NCBI GenBank assembly: GCA_946482385.1 | Contig: CAMLRI010000056.1 | Coordinates: 1 to 8,893, forward strand | DNA: 8,893 bases | Source of the DNA: an uncultured Cellvibrio sp. | GTDB lineage: Bacteria; Pseudomonadota; Gammaproteobacteria; Pseudomonadales; Cellvibrionaceae | Direction of reading: 5' to 3' | Part shown: positions 1-6,143 of the stretch, piece after piece | Numbering within the stretch: position 1 is the first letter of the stretch | How the letters are laid out: every line of letters begins with the position of its first letter | Notes under the pieces: generated by a model | Told to the model about the DNA's origin: nothing | What the model saw: only the letters and a program-made list of their open reading frames with translations | The model's database searches: none | Made by a program: the position numbers and the translations under genes

Positions 1-901
1 TGATGATACCGCCGATGTAGTACAGGGCAGTTTCGCTCAGGCCAGCGTAAGCGTCGCCAGCGAATTGGTTTTTGCCGTTCTTGGAGAAAGACTGGTGAAC
101 GTGCATACCTGAACCGTTATCACCGATCAGTGGCTTCGGCATAAAGGTGGCAGTTTTGCCGTACTGGTGAGCAACGTTGTGTACGCAGTACTTGAGGATT
201 TGCACTTCGTCAGCTTTCTTAACCAGAGTGTTGGCGCCTACGCCGATTTCACACTGGCCAGCGTTGGCCACTTCGTGGTGGTGAATTTCAATTTCCAGGC
301 CCATTGCTTCCATCGCATTACACATAGCACCACGGATGTCGTGCAATGAGTCGATTGGAGCAACCGGGAAGTAACCGCCTTTTACGCGTGGAGCGTGGCC
401 GTGTTTACCTTCAACGTCATCACCTGATTGCCATGCAGCTTCTTCAGATTTGATTTTGTAGAAAGCGCCGCCCATACCTGAGTGGAAGTGAACGCTGTCG
501 AAAATGAAGAATTCTGGCTCCGGGCCAAACAGGGCGATGTCACCCAGGCCGGTAGACTTCAGGTACTCTTCAGCGCGCAGGCCGATGGAGCGTGGGTCGC
601 GGTCGTAACCCTGCATGGTGGCTGGCTCAACAATGTTGCAGCGCACAATGATGGTGGGTTCGTCGTAGAAAGGATCCAATACTGCAGTGGAATCATCCGG
701 CATCAGGATCATGTCGGAGTCGTTAATGCCTTTCCAGCCAGCAATAGAAGAACCGTCAAACATTTTGCCGTCGGTGAAGAAGCTGTCGTTAACAACGCTG
801 GATGGGAAAGTTACATGCTGCTCTTTACCTTTGGTATCGGTGAAGCGCAGGTCGATCCAACGAGCTTCGTGTTGCTTGATCAGGTCTAAAGTCTTAGACA
901 T
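1..901 (-). CDS. glnA: Glutamine synthetase type I (GSI), N-terminal 300 codons, cut by the window edge
   Basis: Makes glutamine from glutamate, ammonia and ATP; it is the central ammonium-assimilating enzyme, a cytoplasmic dodecamer in this family. The translated minus strand starts [20 protein letters not shown] and gives an N-terminal beta-grasp domain (about residues 15-97) followed by the catalytic domain. Visible signatures are FDGSS at 48-52, the metal-site pair GPEPEFF at 126-132 (E128, E130), HHHE at 207-210, E218, and the ATP-region signature from KPL (256-258) to [10 protein letters not shown] (262-271), with H267 as the n1-metal histidine. All lie two residues short of Salmonella GS precursor numbering. 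The family is about 468 residues, so roughly the last 168 are outside the window, including the adenylylated tyrosine. The start is fixed by GGAGG at 908-912, seven bases from ATG. Transcription is probably driven by the sigma-54 promoter and NtrC sites upstream. Codon use is strongly biased, as in abundant proteins. Confidence 0.97.
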   Translation of the reverse strand, partial: MSKTLDLIKQHEARWIDLRFTDTKGKEQHVTFPSSVVNDSFFTDGKMFDGSSIAGWKGINDSDMILMPDDSTAVLDPFYDEPTIIVRCNIVEPATMQGYDRDPRSIGLRAEEYLKSTGLGDIALFGPEPEFFIFDSVHFHSGMGGAFYKIKSEEAAWQSGDDVEGKHGHAPRVKGGYFPVAPIDSLHDIRGAMCNAMEAMGLEIEIHHHEVANAGQCEIGVGANTLVKKADEVQILKYCVHNVAHQYGKTATFMPKPLIGDNGSGMHVHQSFSKNGKNQFAGDAYAGLSETALYYIGGII

Positions 902-920
902 TGAATGCCTCCAAGTTGAA

Positions 921-936
921 ATAGCCCGAAGGCTAC
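921..936 (-). other. UUCG tetraloop hairpin just upstream of the glnA Shine-Dalgarno
   Basis: In the minus-strand RNA the sequence reads GUAGCC-UUCG-GGCUAU. This is a six-base-pair stem (one G-U) closed by C(UUCG)G, a tetraloop known to be unusually stable. It ends eight bases before the GGAGG ribosome-binding site. It has no following U tract, so it is not a terminator. A role in protecting the mRNA or setting ribosome access is inference only. Confidence 0.6.
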
Positions 937-966
937 GGATTGTGAAAATTATTGCGTTTGGCTGGC

Positions 967-980
967 CCGCCTTGCGGCGG
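967..980 (-). other. GNRA (GCAA) tetraloop hairpin in the glnA leader
   Basis: In the minus-strand RNA this reads CCGCC-GCAA-GGCGG, a perfect five-base-pair GC stem with a GNRA tetraloop. It lies in the middle of the predicted 150-nt glnA leader, about 30 bases before the UUCG hairpin. No U tract follows. It does not match a riboswitch I can name, and glutamine-riboswitch motifs are not evident. Confidence 0.5.
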
Positions 981-1062
981 ATTGACCGGAAGTTTTTCCC
1001 ACTTTATCAGGGCCTGCGACTCATTTCGGTGAGCCGCGCAAGATTAGGGTGTCAGAAAAGGG

Positions 1063-1077
1063 GCAAAATATATGCCA
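1063..1077 (-). promoter_or_regulatory. Sigma-54 (RpoN) promoter for glnA
   Basis: The minus strand reads TGGCAT-ATATT-TTGC, against the sigma-54 consensus TGGCAC-N5-TTGC. The invariant GG and GC doublets have the required spacing, and only the last base of the -24 block differs. Taking the C of the -12 GC as -12 puts transcription start near 1051, giving a leader of about 150 nt. It faces glnA and lies downstream of two NtrC-type sites at the classic distances, which makes a chance match unlikely. Confidence 0.88.
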
Positions 1078-1094
1078 TTTAGGGAAAATAGCAA
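1067..1094 (-). promoter_or_regulatory. Possible overlapping sigma-70 promoter for glnA
   Basis: On the minus strand TTGCTA (1089-1094) is followed after 16 bases by TATATT (1067-1072). The -10 matches consensus at five of six positions, the -35 at four of six. It would overlap the sigma-54 element and could give basal expression when NtrC is inactive, but AT-rich DNA yields such matches by chance. Confidence 0.3.
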
Positions 1095-1150
1095 CCAGCG
1101 TTTAAAAATAAGGGGTTATGCCATTTTTTAAGCCCCGGCACCAAGACTAA

Positions 1151-1167
1151 AGCACCAATTTGGGTCA
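1151..1167. promoter_or_regulatory. NtrC-type enhancer site, promoter-proximal
   Basis: AGCACCA-ATT-TGGGTCA matches the 17-bp NtrC dyad consensus TGCACCA-N3-TGGTGCA at 11 of 14 specified positions. Its centre (1159) is about 108 bp upstream of the predicted glnA start, as in the E. coli glnAp2 promoter. Phosphorylated NtrC bound here would activate sigma-54 polymerase by DNA looping when nitrogen is limiting. Confidence 0.75.
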
Positions 1168-1181
1168 ATCAAATTCCAATT

Positions 1182-1198
1182 TGCACCAAAAAAGATCA
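1182..1198. promoter_or_regulatory. NtrC-type enhancer site, promoter-distal
   Basis: TGCACCA-AAA-AAGATCA has a perfect left half-site of the NtrC dyad and a poor right half (three of seven). Its centre (1190) is 31 bp, about three helical turns, from the proximal site and about 139 bp from the predicted start. The spacing supports it more than the sequence does. Cooperative binding with the neighbouring site would be expected. Confidence 0.62.
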
Positions 1199-1444
1199 CT
1201 TTAACTCGGTTTGCGACTATAGCCAGGCAGGCCCCATGAAATACCCGCCAAGGCCGCCCCTGGGGACGCACTCAAAACGGGCGCATCAAGCCTGCAACAA
1301 AATCCAATAGCCTAAACTTATCAAATTTTGGTCGATCCCCCTGGCAAATGCTTGTAGCCTGCCGCCCAACCTTAAATCTTAATGATTGAGGCGACACGGT
1401 CATTACCCCTAATAACAACCCTATAACAACACCCCGAGTTAGCT

Positions 1445-2656
1445 ATGCATGCAATGACAACTACCGAAATTTTCCTGATCGCCATGGTGATCATTTTTAC
1501 TGTGCCCTTCCTGATCTGGCGCCTGGGGCGCACCGACTACTGGGCGCCGCTGGTGGTGGTGCAAATCATTATGGGGATAGTGCTTGGCCCCGGCGTTCTG
1601 GGCAAAGCCTTTCCCGAGTACTACACCTTTGTCTTTAACCCAGATGTGATCAAATCCCTTAACGGTATCGCCTGGTGGGCGGTCATGATTTTTGTGTGGA
1701 TTGCCGGTATCGAACTGGATCTGAAAAAAGCCTGGGTGTACAAGCGCGAAAGCGGTATTACCGCCGGTTTGGCATTGGGCACACCGCTGCTGTTTGGCTG
1801 CGTGGCGGCGGTTGCCATGATGGCTTACAGCGATGGCTGGATCGGCCCCAAGGGCATGACCTGGCAATTTATCCTCGGTGTAGGCATGGCCTGTGCGGTG
1901 ACTGCCCTGCCAATTTTGATTTTGCTGATGGAGAAACTGGAAATCCTGCGCCAGCCCATTGGCCAGCGCATCCTGCGCTACGCCAGTTTGGATGACATCG
2001 CCATCTGGGGTGTATTGGCACTGATCCTGTTGGACTGGGAGCGTGTGGGGCGCCAGGGTATGTTCCTGCTTGGTTTTACCATCGCCGCCTATCTGTTCCG
2101 CAAACTGATGCTGGCCATCCAGGAGAAAGACCGCTGGTATTCCGGCTTTATCTGGTTGGCAATCGTTGGCTTGGCAGCCGATTGGGCTGGCCTGCACTTT
2201 ATGGTGGGCGCTTTCCTCGCCGGTGCGGTGATGGATGCCGACTGGTTTAACCAGGAAGACATGGACAAGCTGCGCCACTTTGTACTCATGATCATCATGC
2301 CGGTGTTCTTCCTCAGCACCGGGTTGCGCACCAACTGGGATGTCGGCGGTACAGCGGTATTTGTGGCGGCAGCCATCCTGTTGGTGGCTTCAGTCTCAGG
2401 CAAACTGGCAGGGGTTCATGCCGCCGGCAAAATCCTCAAGTGGGAAAAGGGCGAGGCCTCAATTATTGGCTGGCTGCTGCAAACCAAGGCGCTGATCATG
2501 ATCATCTTTGCCAATGTGTTGCTGGATAAACAAATCATCACCAGCGAAACCTTTACCGCCCTGCTGATTATGGCGGTGGCCAGTACCATGCTGACAGTGC
2601 CGGTGGTGGCACCCAAGCTCAAGCAATTACAGGAAGTCATTTTCCGCTCGAAATAA
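1445..2656 (+). CDS. Cation:proton antiporter, CPA2 / Na_H_Exchanger family
   Basis: A 403-residue inner-membrane protein, almost entirely hydrophobic with about 11-13 predicted membrane segments, likely exchanging Na+ or K+ for protons. Family features are LGPGVLG (47-53), AGIELDL (87-93), the VTALPILILLME segment (152-163) and SLDDIAIW (181-188), whose D183-D184 pair corresponds to the ion-binding aspartates of electrogenic CPA2 carriers. Others are HFMVGAFLAGAVMD (251-264), PVFFLSTGLR (286-295), the conserved lysine K320 in SGKLAG, and QTKALIMIIFAN (346-357). It ends at the membrane domain, with no C-terminal TrkA-N/RCK domain as in KefB or KefC. The cation and physiological role cannot be read from sequence. 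An in-frame ATG at 1454 would remove three residues; neither start has a strong Shine-Dalgarno (GAG at 1436-1438 favours 1445). It is divergent from glnA and convergent with the chemoreceptor, so probably monocistronic. Confidence 0.88.
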   Translation: MHAMTTTEIFLIAMVIIFTVPFLIWRLGRTDYWAPLVVVQIIMGIVLGPGVLGKAFPEYYTFVFNPDVIKSLNGIAWWAVMIFVWIAGIELDLKKAWVYKRESGITAGLALGTPLLFGCVAAVAMMAYSDGWIGPKGMTWQFILGVGMACAVTALPILILLMEKLEILRQPIGQRILRYASLDDIAIWGVLALILLDWERVGRQGMFLLGFTIAAYLFRKLMLAIQEKDRWYSGFIWLAIVGLAADWAGLHFMVGAFLAGAVMDADWFNQEDMDKLRHFVLMIIMPVFFLSTGLRTNWDVGGTAVFVAAAILLVASVSGKLAGVHAAGKILKWEKGEASIIGWLLQTKALIMIIFANVLLDKQIITSETFTALLIMAVASTMLTVPVVAPKLKQLQEVIFRSK

Positions 2657-2685
2657 GCGGCTTTATCTCTCCCGCATCAGGGGCT

Positions 2686-2730
2686 TTGCCCCCCATAAAA
2701 ACCGGCTCGGCTGATTTTTATGGGGGGCAA
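2686..2730. terminator. Perfect 16-bp inverted repeat between convergent genes, probable bidirectional terminator
   Basis: TTGCCCCCCATAAAAA at 2686-2701 pairs perfectly with TTTTTATGGGGGGCAA at 2715-2730 across a 13-base loop. It sits 30 bp past the antiporter stop and 36 bp past the chemoreceptor stop, the usual place for a shared terminator. It is not textbook: the T run opens the 3' arm instead of following the stem, on either strand. A competing short hairpin, GGGGC-TTT-GCCCC at 2680-2692, uses part of the left arm. Confidence 0.65.
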
Positions 2731-2766
2731 GGACGCGCTAGCAACTGCCTAATCCAGCATCTCGCC

Positions 2767-4386
2767 TTAAATCACAAAACGGGTTACCAGGGTGTTTAAC
2801 TCTGTCGCCAGCCTTGCCAACTCGTAAGTGGCCGCACTGGTTTGGTTGGCGCCGGCAGCGGACTGGGTGGAGAAATCGCTGATATTGACGATATTGCGAT
2901 CCACTTCCCGGGCTACCGCCGCCTGCTCTTCCGCCGCGCTGGCAATCACCAGGTTGCGCTCACTAATTTGCCCGGCCTTCTGGTAAATCTCGTCCAGCGC
3001 TGAGCCAGCCTCCTCTGCAACCTCCAGCGTCTGCCCGGCATGGCTAACGCTGTCGCGCATGGAATCCACGGCGGCCTGGGTGCCGCCCTGCACCTTGCCA
3101 ATCATCTGTTCTATCTCCTGGGTGGATACCTGGGTGCGATGGGCCAGGGCTCGCACCTCGTCAGCCACCACAGCAAAACCACGCCCGGCTTCGCCGGCAC
3201 GGGCAGCTTCGATAGCGGCATTGAGGGCCAAGAGGTTGGTTTGTTCGGCAATGGCGCGGATCACATCCAGCACCTTGCCGATATCCTTGGACTGCTCGGC
3301 CAAGCCCACAATCAACTGCGAAGTCCGGGTGAACTCCTGGGTCATAGCTCTTAGGGATTCAACTGTCTGTTTAACCCGGTCGCGCCCCTCCTGAGCCAGA
3401 CGGGATGATTCGTTGGAGGCTTCCGCCGTGGCGCTGGCATTGCGCGCCACCTCATCAACGGCGGCGCTCATTTCAGTCACAGCCGATGCCGCCTGCTGGA
3501 TTTCGTCGTTTTGCTTTTGCAAATTGCGGGACGAATCTTCCGCCACCGAACTCAGCTCCTCACTGGCCGAGGCCAATTGCACCGAGGAATTGCCAATTTG
3601 GGTGATAGCTCCCCGCAGGCTGTCTTGCATCATTGCAAGGGCAGCCAGGAGCTGGGCAGGCTCGTCGCTGCCTGCAAACTCAATAGGCCGGCTCAAATTA
3701 CCGCTGGCCACCAACTCGGTAGCACTCACTGCCTGTTGCAGCGGGCTGACAATACTGCGACTGACCAACACCGCCAAAAGTGCAGTTACCACTAGGCAGA
3801 AAGTAACGCTAAACACTACCAATACCTGGCTTTGGCGATAGGTTTTTTCCGATTCACCGCCAGCATCAATGGCACCTTGACGATTGATCTCACCCAACTC
3901 CAACAACATTTTGGTGAGCTGATCGGCAAGAGGCGTTTGTTCAAGCTCCACAATACTCAGTGCCTGAGCCTGGTCGCCGGACTTCATAGCGGCCAACACC
4001 TTGGCACTGCCCTGGATATAGCGGTCTTTCACCGAGCGCAGCTCGGCAAACAAGCGCCGCTCTGAGTCTTCGGTGATTAATTCCTGGTATTGATCCTGGG
4101 CCGCATGCACATCGCGCTCGCGCGCCAGTAAATTTGCTTCGAGCTGGGTCACCGCCGCAGGCGAAGGGTCGGCCACCAGACGGACGGAATTGACGCGATA
4201 GCGCATCAAAGCGAGGTTTAGATCACCTATAGCACTCAGTGCGGGAATCCAGCTGGTGTTTATCTCCTCCGTTTTTTCGTACATGCGCGCCATTTTGTTG
4301 AGCGCAAATAATCCCTGAGCCAAAGCCAAGGCTGCTAACAAACCAAATCCCAAAGCCAAACGCTTACCAATAGTTATATTTCTCAT
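2767..4386 (-). CDS. Methyl-accepting chemotaxis protein (4HB sensor, HAMP, MCP signalling domain)
   Basis: A 539-residue transmembrane chemoreceptor that would control CheA through CheW, and so flagellar or pilus behaviour. TM1 is about residues 9-29. A helical periplasmic sensor follows at about 30-186, resembling the four-helix-bundle 4HB_MCP type. TM2 is about 187-208, HAMP about 209-262, then a long cytoplasmic coiled coil. The signalling hairpin tip is unmistakable: [20 protein letters not shown] (379-398) followed by [17 protein letters not shown] (399-415). Glu/Gln/Ala-rich helices on either side (for example ASEELSS 274-280 and [11 protein letters not shown] 482-492) are candidate methylation regions. 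The protein ends in TRFVI, with no C-terminal CheR-binding pentapeptide like NWETF. The ligand cannot be told from sequence. No che genes are nearby, so it is an orphan receptor transcribed alone. The Shine-Dalgarno is weak (GAGAGA about ten bases from ATG). Confidence 0.96.
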   Translation of the reverse strand: MRNITIGKRLALGFGLLAALALAQGLFALNKMARMYEKTEEINTSWIPALSAIGDLNLALMRYRVNSVRLVADPSPAAVTQLEANLLARERDVHAAQDQYQELITEDSERRLFAELRSVKDRYIQGSAKVLAAMKSGDQAQALSIVELEQTPLADQLTKMLLELGEINRQGAIDAGGESEKTYRQSQVLVVFSVTFCLVVTALLAVLVSRSIVSPLQQAVSATELVASGNLSRPIEFAGSDEPAQLLAALAMMQDSLRGAITQIGNSSVQLASASEELSSVAEDSSRNLQKQNDEIQQAASAVTEMSAAVDEVARNASATAEASNESSRLAQEGRDRVKQTVESLRAMTQEFTRTSQLIVGLAEQSKDIGKVLDVIRAIAEQTNLLALNAAIEAARAGEAGRGFAVVADEVRALAHRTQVSTQEIEQMIGKVQGGTQAAVDSMRDSVSHAGQTLEVAEEAGSALDEIYQKAGQISERNLVIASAAEEQAAVAREVDRNIVNISDFSTQSAAGANQTSAATYELARLATELNTLVTRFVI

Positions 4387-4453
4387 GGGTTGAATCTCTC
4401 ACAATGATGTCGAATGGCTATAGGTAGGGCCTGGGTAATGAACTCCCGAGGCC

Positions 4454-4481
4454 ATAAAAGTGCAAATATCCTGAGTATCAA
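4454..4481 (-). promoter_or_regulatory. Candidate sigma-70 promoter for the chemoreceptor gene
   Basis: On the minus strand TTGATA (4476-4481, five of six) is followed after 16 bases by TTTTAT (4454-4459, four of six), with a predicted leader of about 60 nt. I looked for a FliA (sigma-28) motif TAAA-N15-GCCGATAA, as often precedes chemoreceptor genes, and did not find one. Confidence 0.35.
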
Positions 4482-4600
4482 CCAGCAGCGGGGAAAACAA
4501 AGGGTAGCGCAGGAAACCCAGCCAGGCAGAGGTACCTGGGTGCACCACCTTAAAACCCATGTTAATTTACGCGACAGTATGGCCCGGCAGATCACTGCTT

Positions 4601-4629
4601 TTGGCCACCCTCGCCATCTGCCGTATAAT
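4601..4629 (+). promoter_or_regulatory. Sigma-70 promoter for thiI
   Basis: TTGGCC (4601-4606, four of six) is followed after the optimal 17 bases by a perfect TATAAT (4624-4629). Transcription would start near 4636, giving a leader of about 28 nt. This supports the ThiI start at 4664 over the upstream in-frame ATG. The leader is too short for a TPP riboswitch. Confidence 0.75.
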
Positions 4630-4663
4630 CGCCGCCCTTTTACCCCTGCCCAGGCACACCTCC

Positions 4664-6142
4664 ATGCACTTCATCGTTAAAGTCTTCCCTGAGATCATCA
4701 TCAAAAGCCCCCCGGTGCGTAAGCGCTTTATCAAGCAGCTGCGCGATAACCTGCGGCTGCTGCTGGCCAACCTGGGCGTGGCGATTGATGTGCAGCGCGA
4801 TTGGGAGAAGATTGAGATCCGCTGCCCGGAGGCGGATGCGGGGGTGACCGCCCAGGTGGCCGAGGTGCTGGCGCGCACCCCGGGCATTGCCAACTTTGCC
4901 CTGATCCACGATTACCCCCTGGGGGATTTGGAGTCCATTTTCCAAAACACCCTGCGCCACTGGCGCGACCAGCTGGCCGGCAAAACCTTTTGCGTACGCG
5001 CCAAGCGGGTGGGCAAGCACGAGTTCAGTTCGGTACAGGTGGAGCAGTATGTGGGCGGTGGCCTGCTGCAGCATTCGCCGGCCAGGGGGGTGGATTTGCA
5101 CAAGCCCGACGTGATTGTGCCCCTGGAGATCAAAGACCAGCGGCTGTGGGTGCTCACCAGCAAAACCCAGGGCCTGGGCGGCTTCCCCCTGGGGGCCCAG
5201 GACCCGGTGCTGTCGCTGATTTCCGGCGGGTTCGATTCCACCGTTTCCACCTACCTGTGCATTAAGCGCGGCCTGCGCGCCCACTACTGCTTTTTCAACC
5301 TGGGCGGCCGCGCCCACGAGATTGGCGTTAAGGAAGTGGCCTATTACCTGTGGCAAAAATACGGCGCCAGCCACCGGGTGAAGTTTGTGACCGTGCCTTT
5401 TGAAGAGGTGGTGAAAGAAATTTTGGAGAAGGTGGATAACGCCTACATGGGCGTGATCCTCAAGCGCATGATGCTGCGCGCGGCGGAACAGGTGGCCGAA
5501 TCCCTGGAGATTCCGGCGCTGGTAACCGGCGAGAGCGTCGCCCAGGTGTCGAGCCAGACCCTGGTCAACCTCAATGCCATCGACCGGGCCATCGACATGC
5601 TGGTGCTGCGCCCCCTGTCGACCATGGATAAGGGCGACATCATCGACATTTCGCGCAAGATTGGCACCGAGAGCTTCGCCGCCAGCATGCCCGAATACTG
5701 CGGGGTGATTTCGGTGAACCCCACCACCAAGGCGCGTTTGCACAAGGTGGAGTTTGAAGAGACGAAATTTGATTTTGCGGTGCTGGAACGCGCCCTGGCG
5801 GAGCGCCGCGCGCAGAATATCGACGAGTTGGTGGATGAGCTGGATGCGGACTTATCGGTGCCGGTGGTAGGCGAGGTGGTCGCCCCGGCGGCGGTGATTG
5901 ATATACGCCACCCGAACGAGGTGGAATCCCACCCGCTACAGCTGGCGGGGGTGGAGATCCATCAAATTCCCTTCTATTCACTCAACAACCAGTTCAGCCA
6001 ACTGGATAGCGGCAAACAGTATTACCTCTACTGCCAAAAAGGGGTGATGAGCCAATTGCACGCCGCCAACCTCAAGGATGCCGGCCACCTGAATGTCGGC
6101 GTTTACCGCCCCGAGCCGCAGAGCGCCTGCGCCCTGCGCTGA
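4664..6142 (+). CDS. thiI: tRNA uridine 4-sulfurtransferase ThiI with C-terminal rhodanese domain
   Basis: ThiI takes persulfide sulfur from the cysteine desulfurase IscS, adenylates U8 of tRNA and makes 4-thiouridine; in enteric bacteria it also supplies sulfur for the thiamine thiazole. The 492-residue product (E. coli ThiI is 482) starts MHFIVKVFPEIIIKSPPVRK, closely like the E. coli N terminus. The N-terminal ferredoxin-like and THUMP region is about 1-165, binding the tRNA acceptor end. The PP-loop ATP site is SGGFDST (187-193, with D191). MPEYCGV (342-348) carries C346, equivalent to E. coli C344. The rhodanese domain is about 405-492, with catalytic C457 in YCQKGVMS, equivalent to E. 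coli C456. All functional residues are present, so the full two-cysteine mechanism is expected. The ATG at 4664 is chosen over 4559 from homology and the promoter at 4601-4629; the Shine-Dalgarno is weak. The stop lies one base from the stop of the convergent next gene. Confidence 0.97.
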   Translation: MHFIVKVFPEIIIKSPPVRKRFIKQLRDNLRLLLANLGVAIDVQRDWEKIEIRCPEADAGVTAQVAEVLARTPGIANFALIHDYPLGDLESIFQNTLRHWRDQLAGKTFCVRAKRVGKHEFSSVQVEQYVGGGLLQHSPARGVDLHKPDVIVPLEIKDQRLWVLTSKTQGLGGFPLGAQDPVLSLISGGFDSTVSTYLCIKRGLRAHYCFFNLGGRAHEIGVKEVAYYLWQKYGASHRVKFVTVPFEEVVKEILEKVDNAYMGVILKRMMLRAAEQVAESLEIPALVTGESVAQVSSQTLVNLNAIDRAIDMLVLRPLSTMDKGDIIDISRKIGTESFAASMPEYCGVISVNPTTKARLHKVEFEETKFDFAVLERALAERRAQNIDELVDELDADLSVPVVGEVVAPAAVIDIRHPNEVESHPLQLAGVEIHQIPFYSLNNQFSQLDSGKQYYLYCQKGVMSQLHAANLKDAGHLNVGVYRPEPQSACALR

Positions 6143-6143
6143 T

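Larger units (their letters stand above)
902..1444. other. Divergent intergenic regulatory region between glnA and the antiporter
   Basis: These 543 bp hold no credible gene; open frames here lack coding character or are extensions of frames antisense to glnA. The glnA-proximal half holds the leader hairpins, the sigma-54 promoter and the enhancer sites listed separately. A ten-base direct repeat TATGCCATTT occurs at 1071-1080 and 1117-1126; the first copy contains the -24 element, while the second has no matching -12 element. The antiporter-proximal part (about 1200-1444) is less structured. I found no convincing -35/-10 pair there: TATAAC at 1422-1427 lacks a -35 at proper spacing, and TTGAGG (1386-1391) with TAATAA is a poor match. 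Confidence 0.8.
4387..4663. other. Divergent intergenic region between the chemoreceptor gene and thiI
   Basis: These 277 bp hold the thiI promoter and a candidate chemoreceptor promoter (listed separately). The thiI frame can be extended upstream to an ATG at 4559, but that start precedes the thiI promoter and the extra 35 residues do not resemble ThiI. Two adjacent perfect 8-bp palindromes, AGGTACCT (4530-4537) and GGTGCACC (4539-4546), lie in the middle; their role is unknown. Confidence 0.7.

Noticed and set aside
482..1082. Plus-strand open frames overlapping glnA and its leader (482-889 and 687-1082)
   Set aside because: They mirror glnA on the other strand, have no Shine-Dalgarno or motif, and the second runs across the sigma-54 promoter.
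1117..1126. Second TATGCCATTT copy as another sigma-54 promoter
   Set aside because: The minus strand has a -24-like TGGCAT but no GC doublet at the -12 spacing.
1439..2278. 279-codon minus-strand open frame antisense to the antiporter
   Set aside because: It is rich in His, Gln and Asn, has no family motif, and lies opposite a clear transporter; it is a shadow of that gene.
4559..4663. 35-residue N-terminal extension of ThiI from the ATG at 4559
   Set aside because: The extension precedes the TTGGCC-N17-TATAAT promoter, is absent from ThiI homologues such as E. coli, and the ATG at 4664 begins the conserved sequence.
4636..4663. TPP riboswitch before thiI
   Set aside because: The predicted leader is only about 28 nt, far too short for the THI element, and none of its conserved blocks is seen.
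4640..5743. 367-codon minus-strand open frame antisense to thiI
   Set aside because: Composition (His, Gln, Gly rich) is typical of the complement of a GC-rich gene, and thiI with all catalytic motifs occupies the plus strand.
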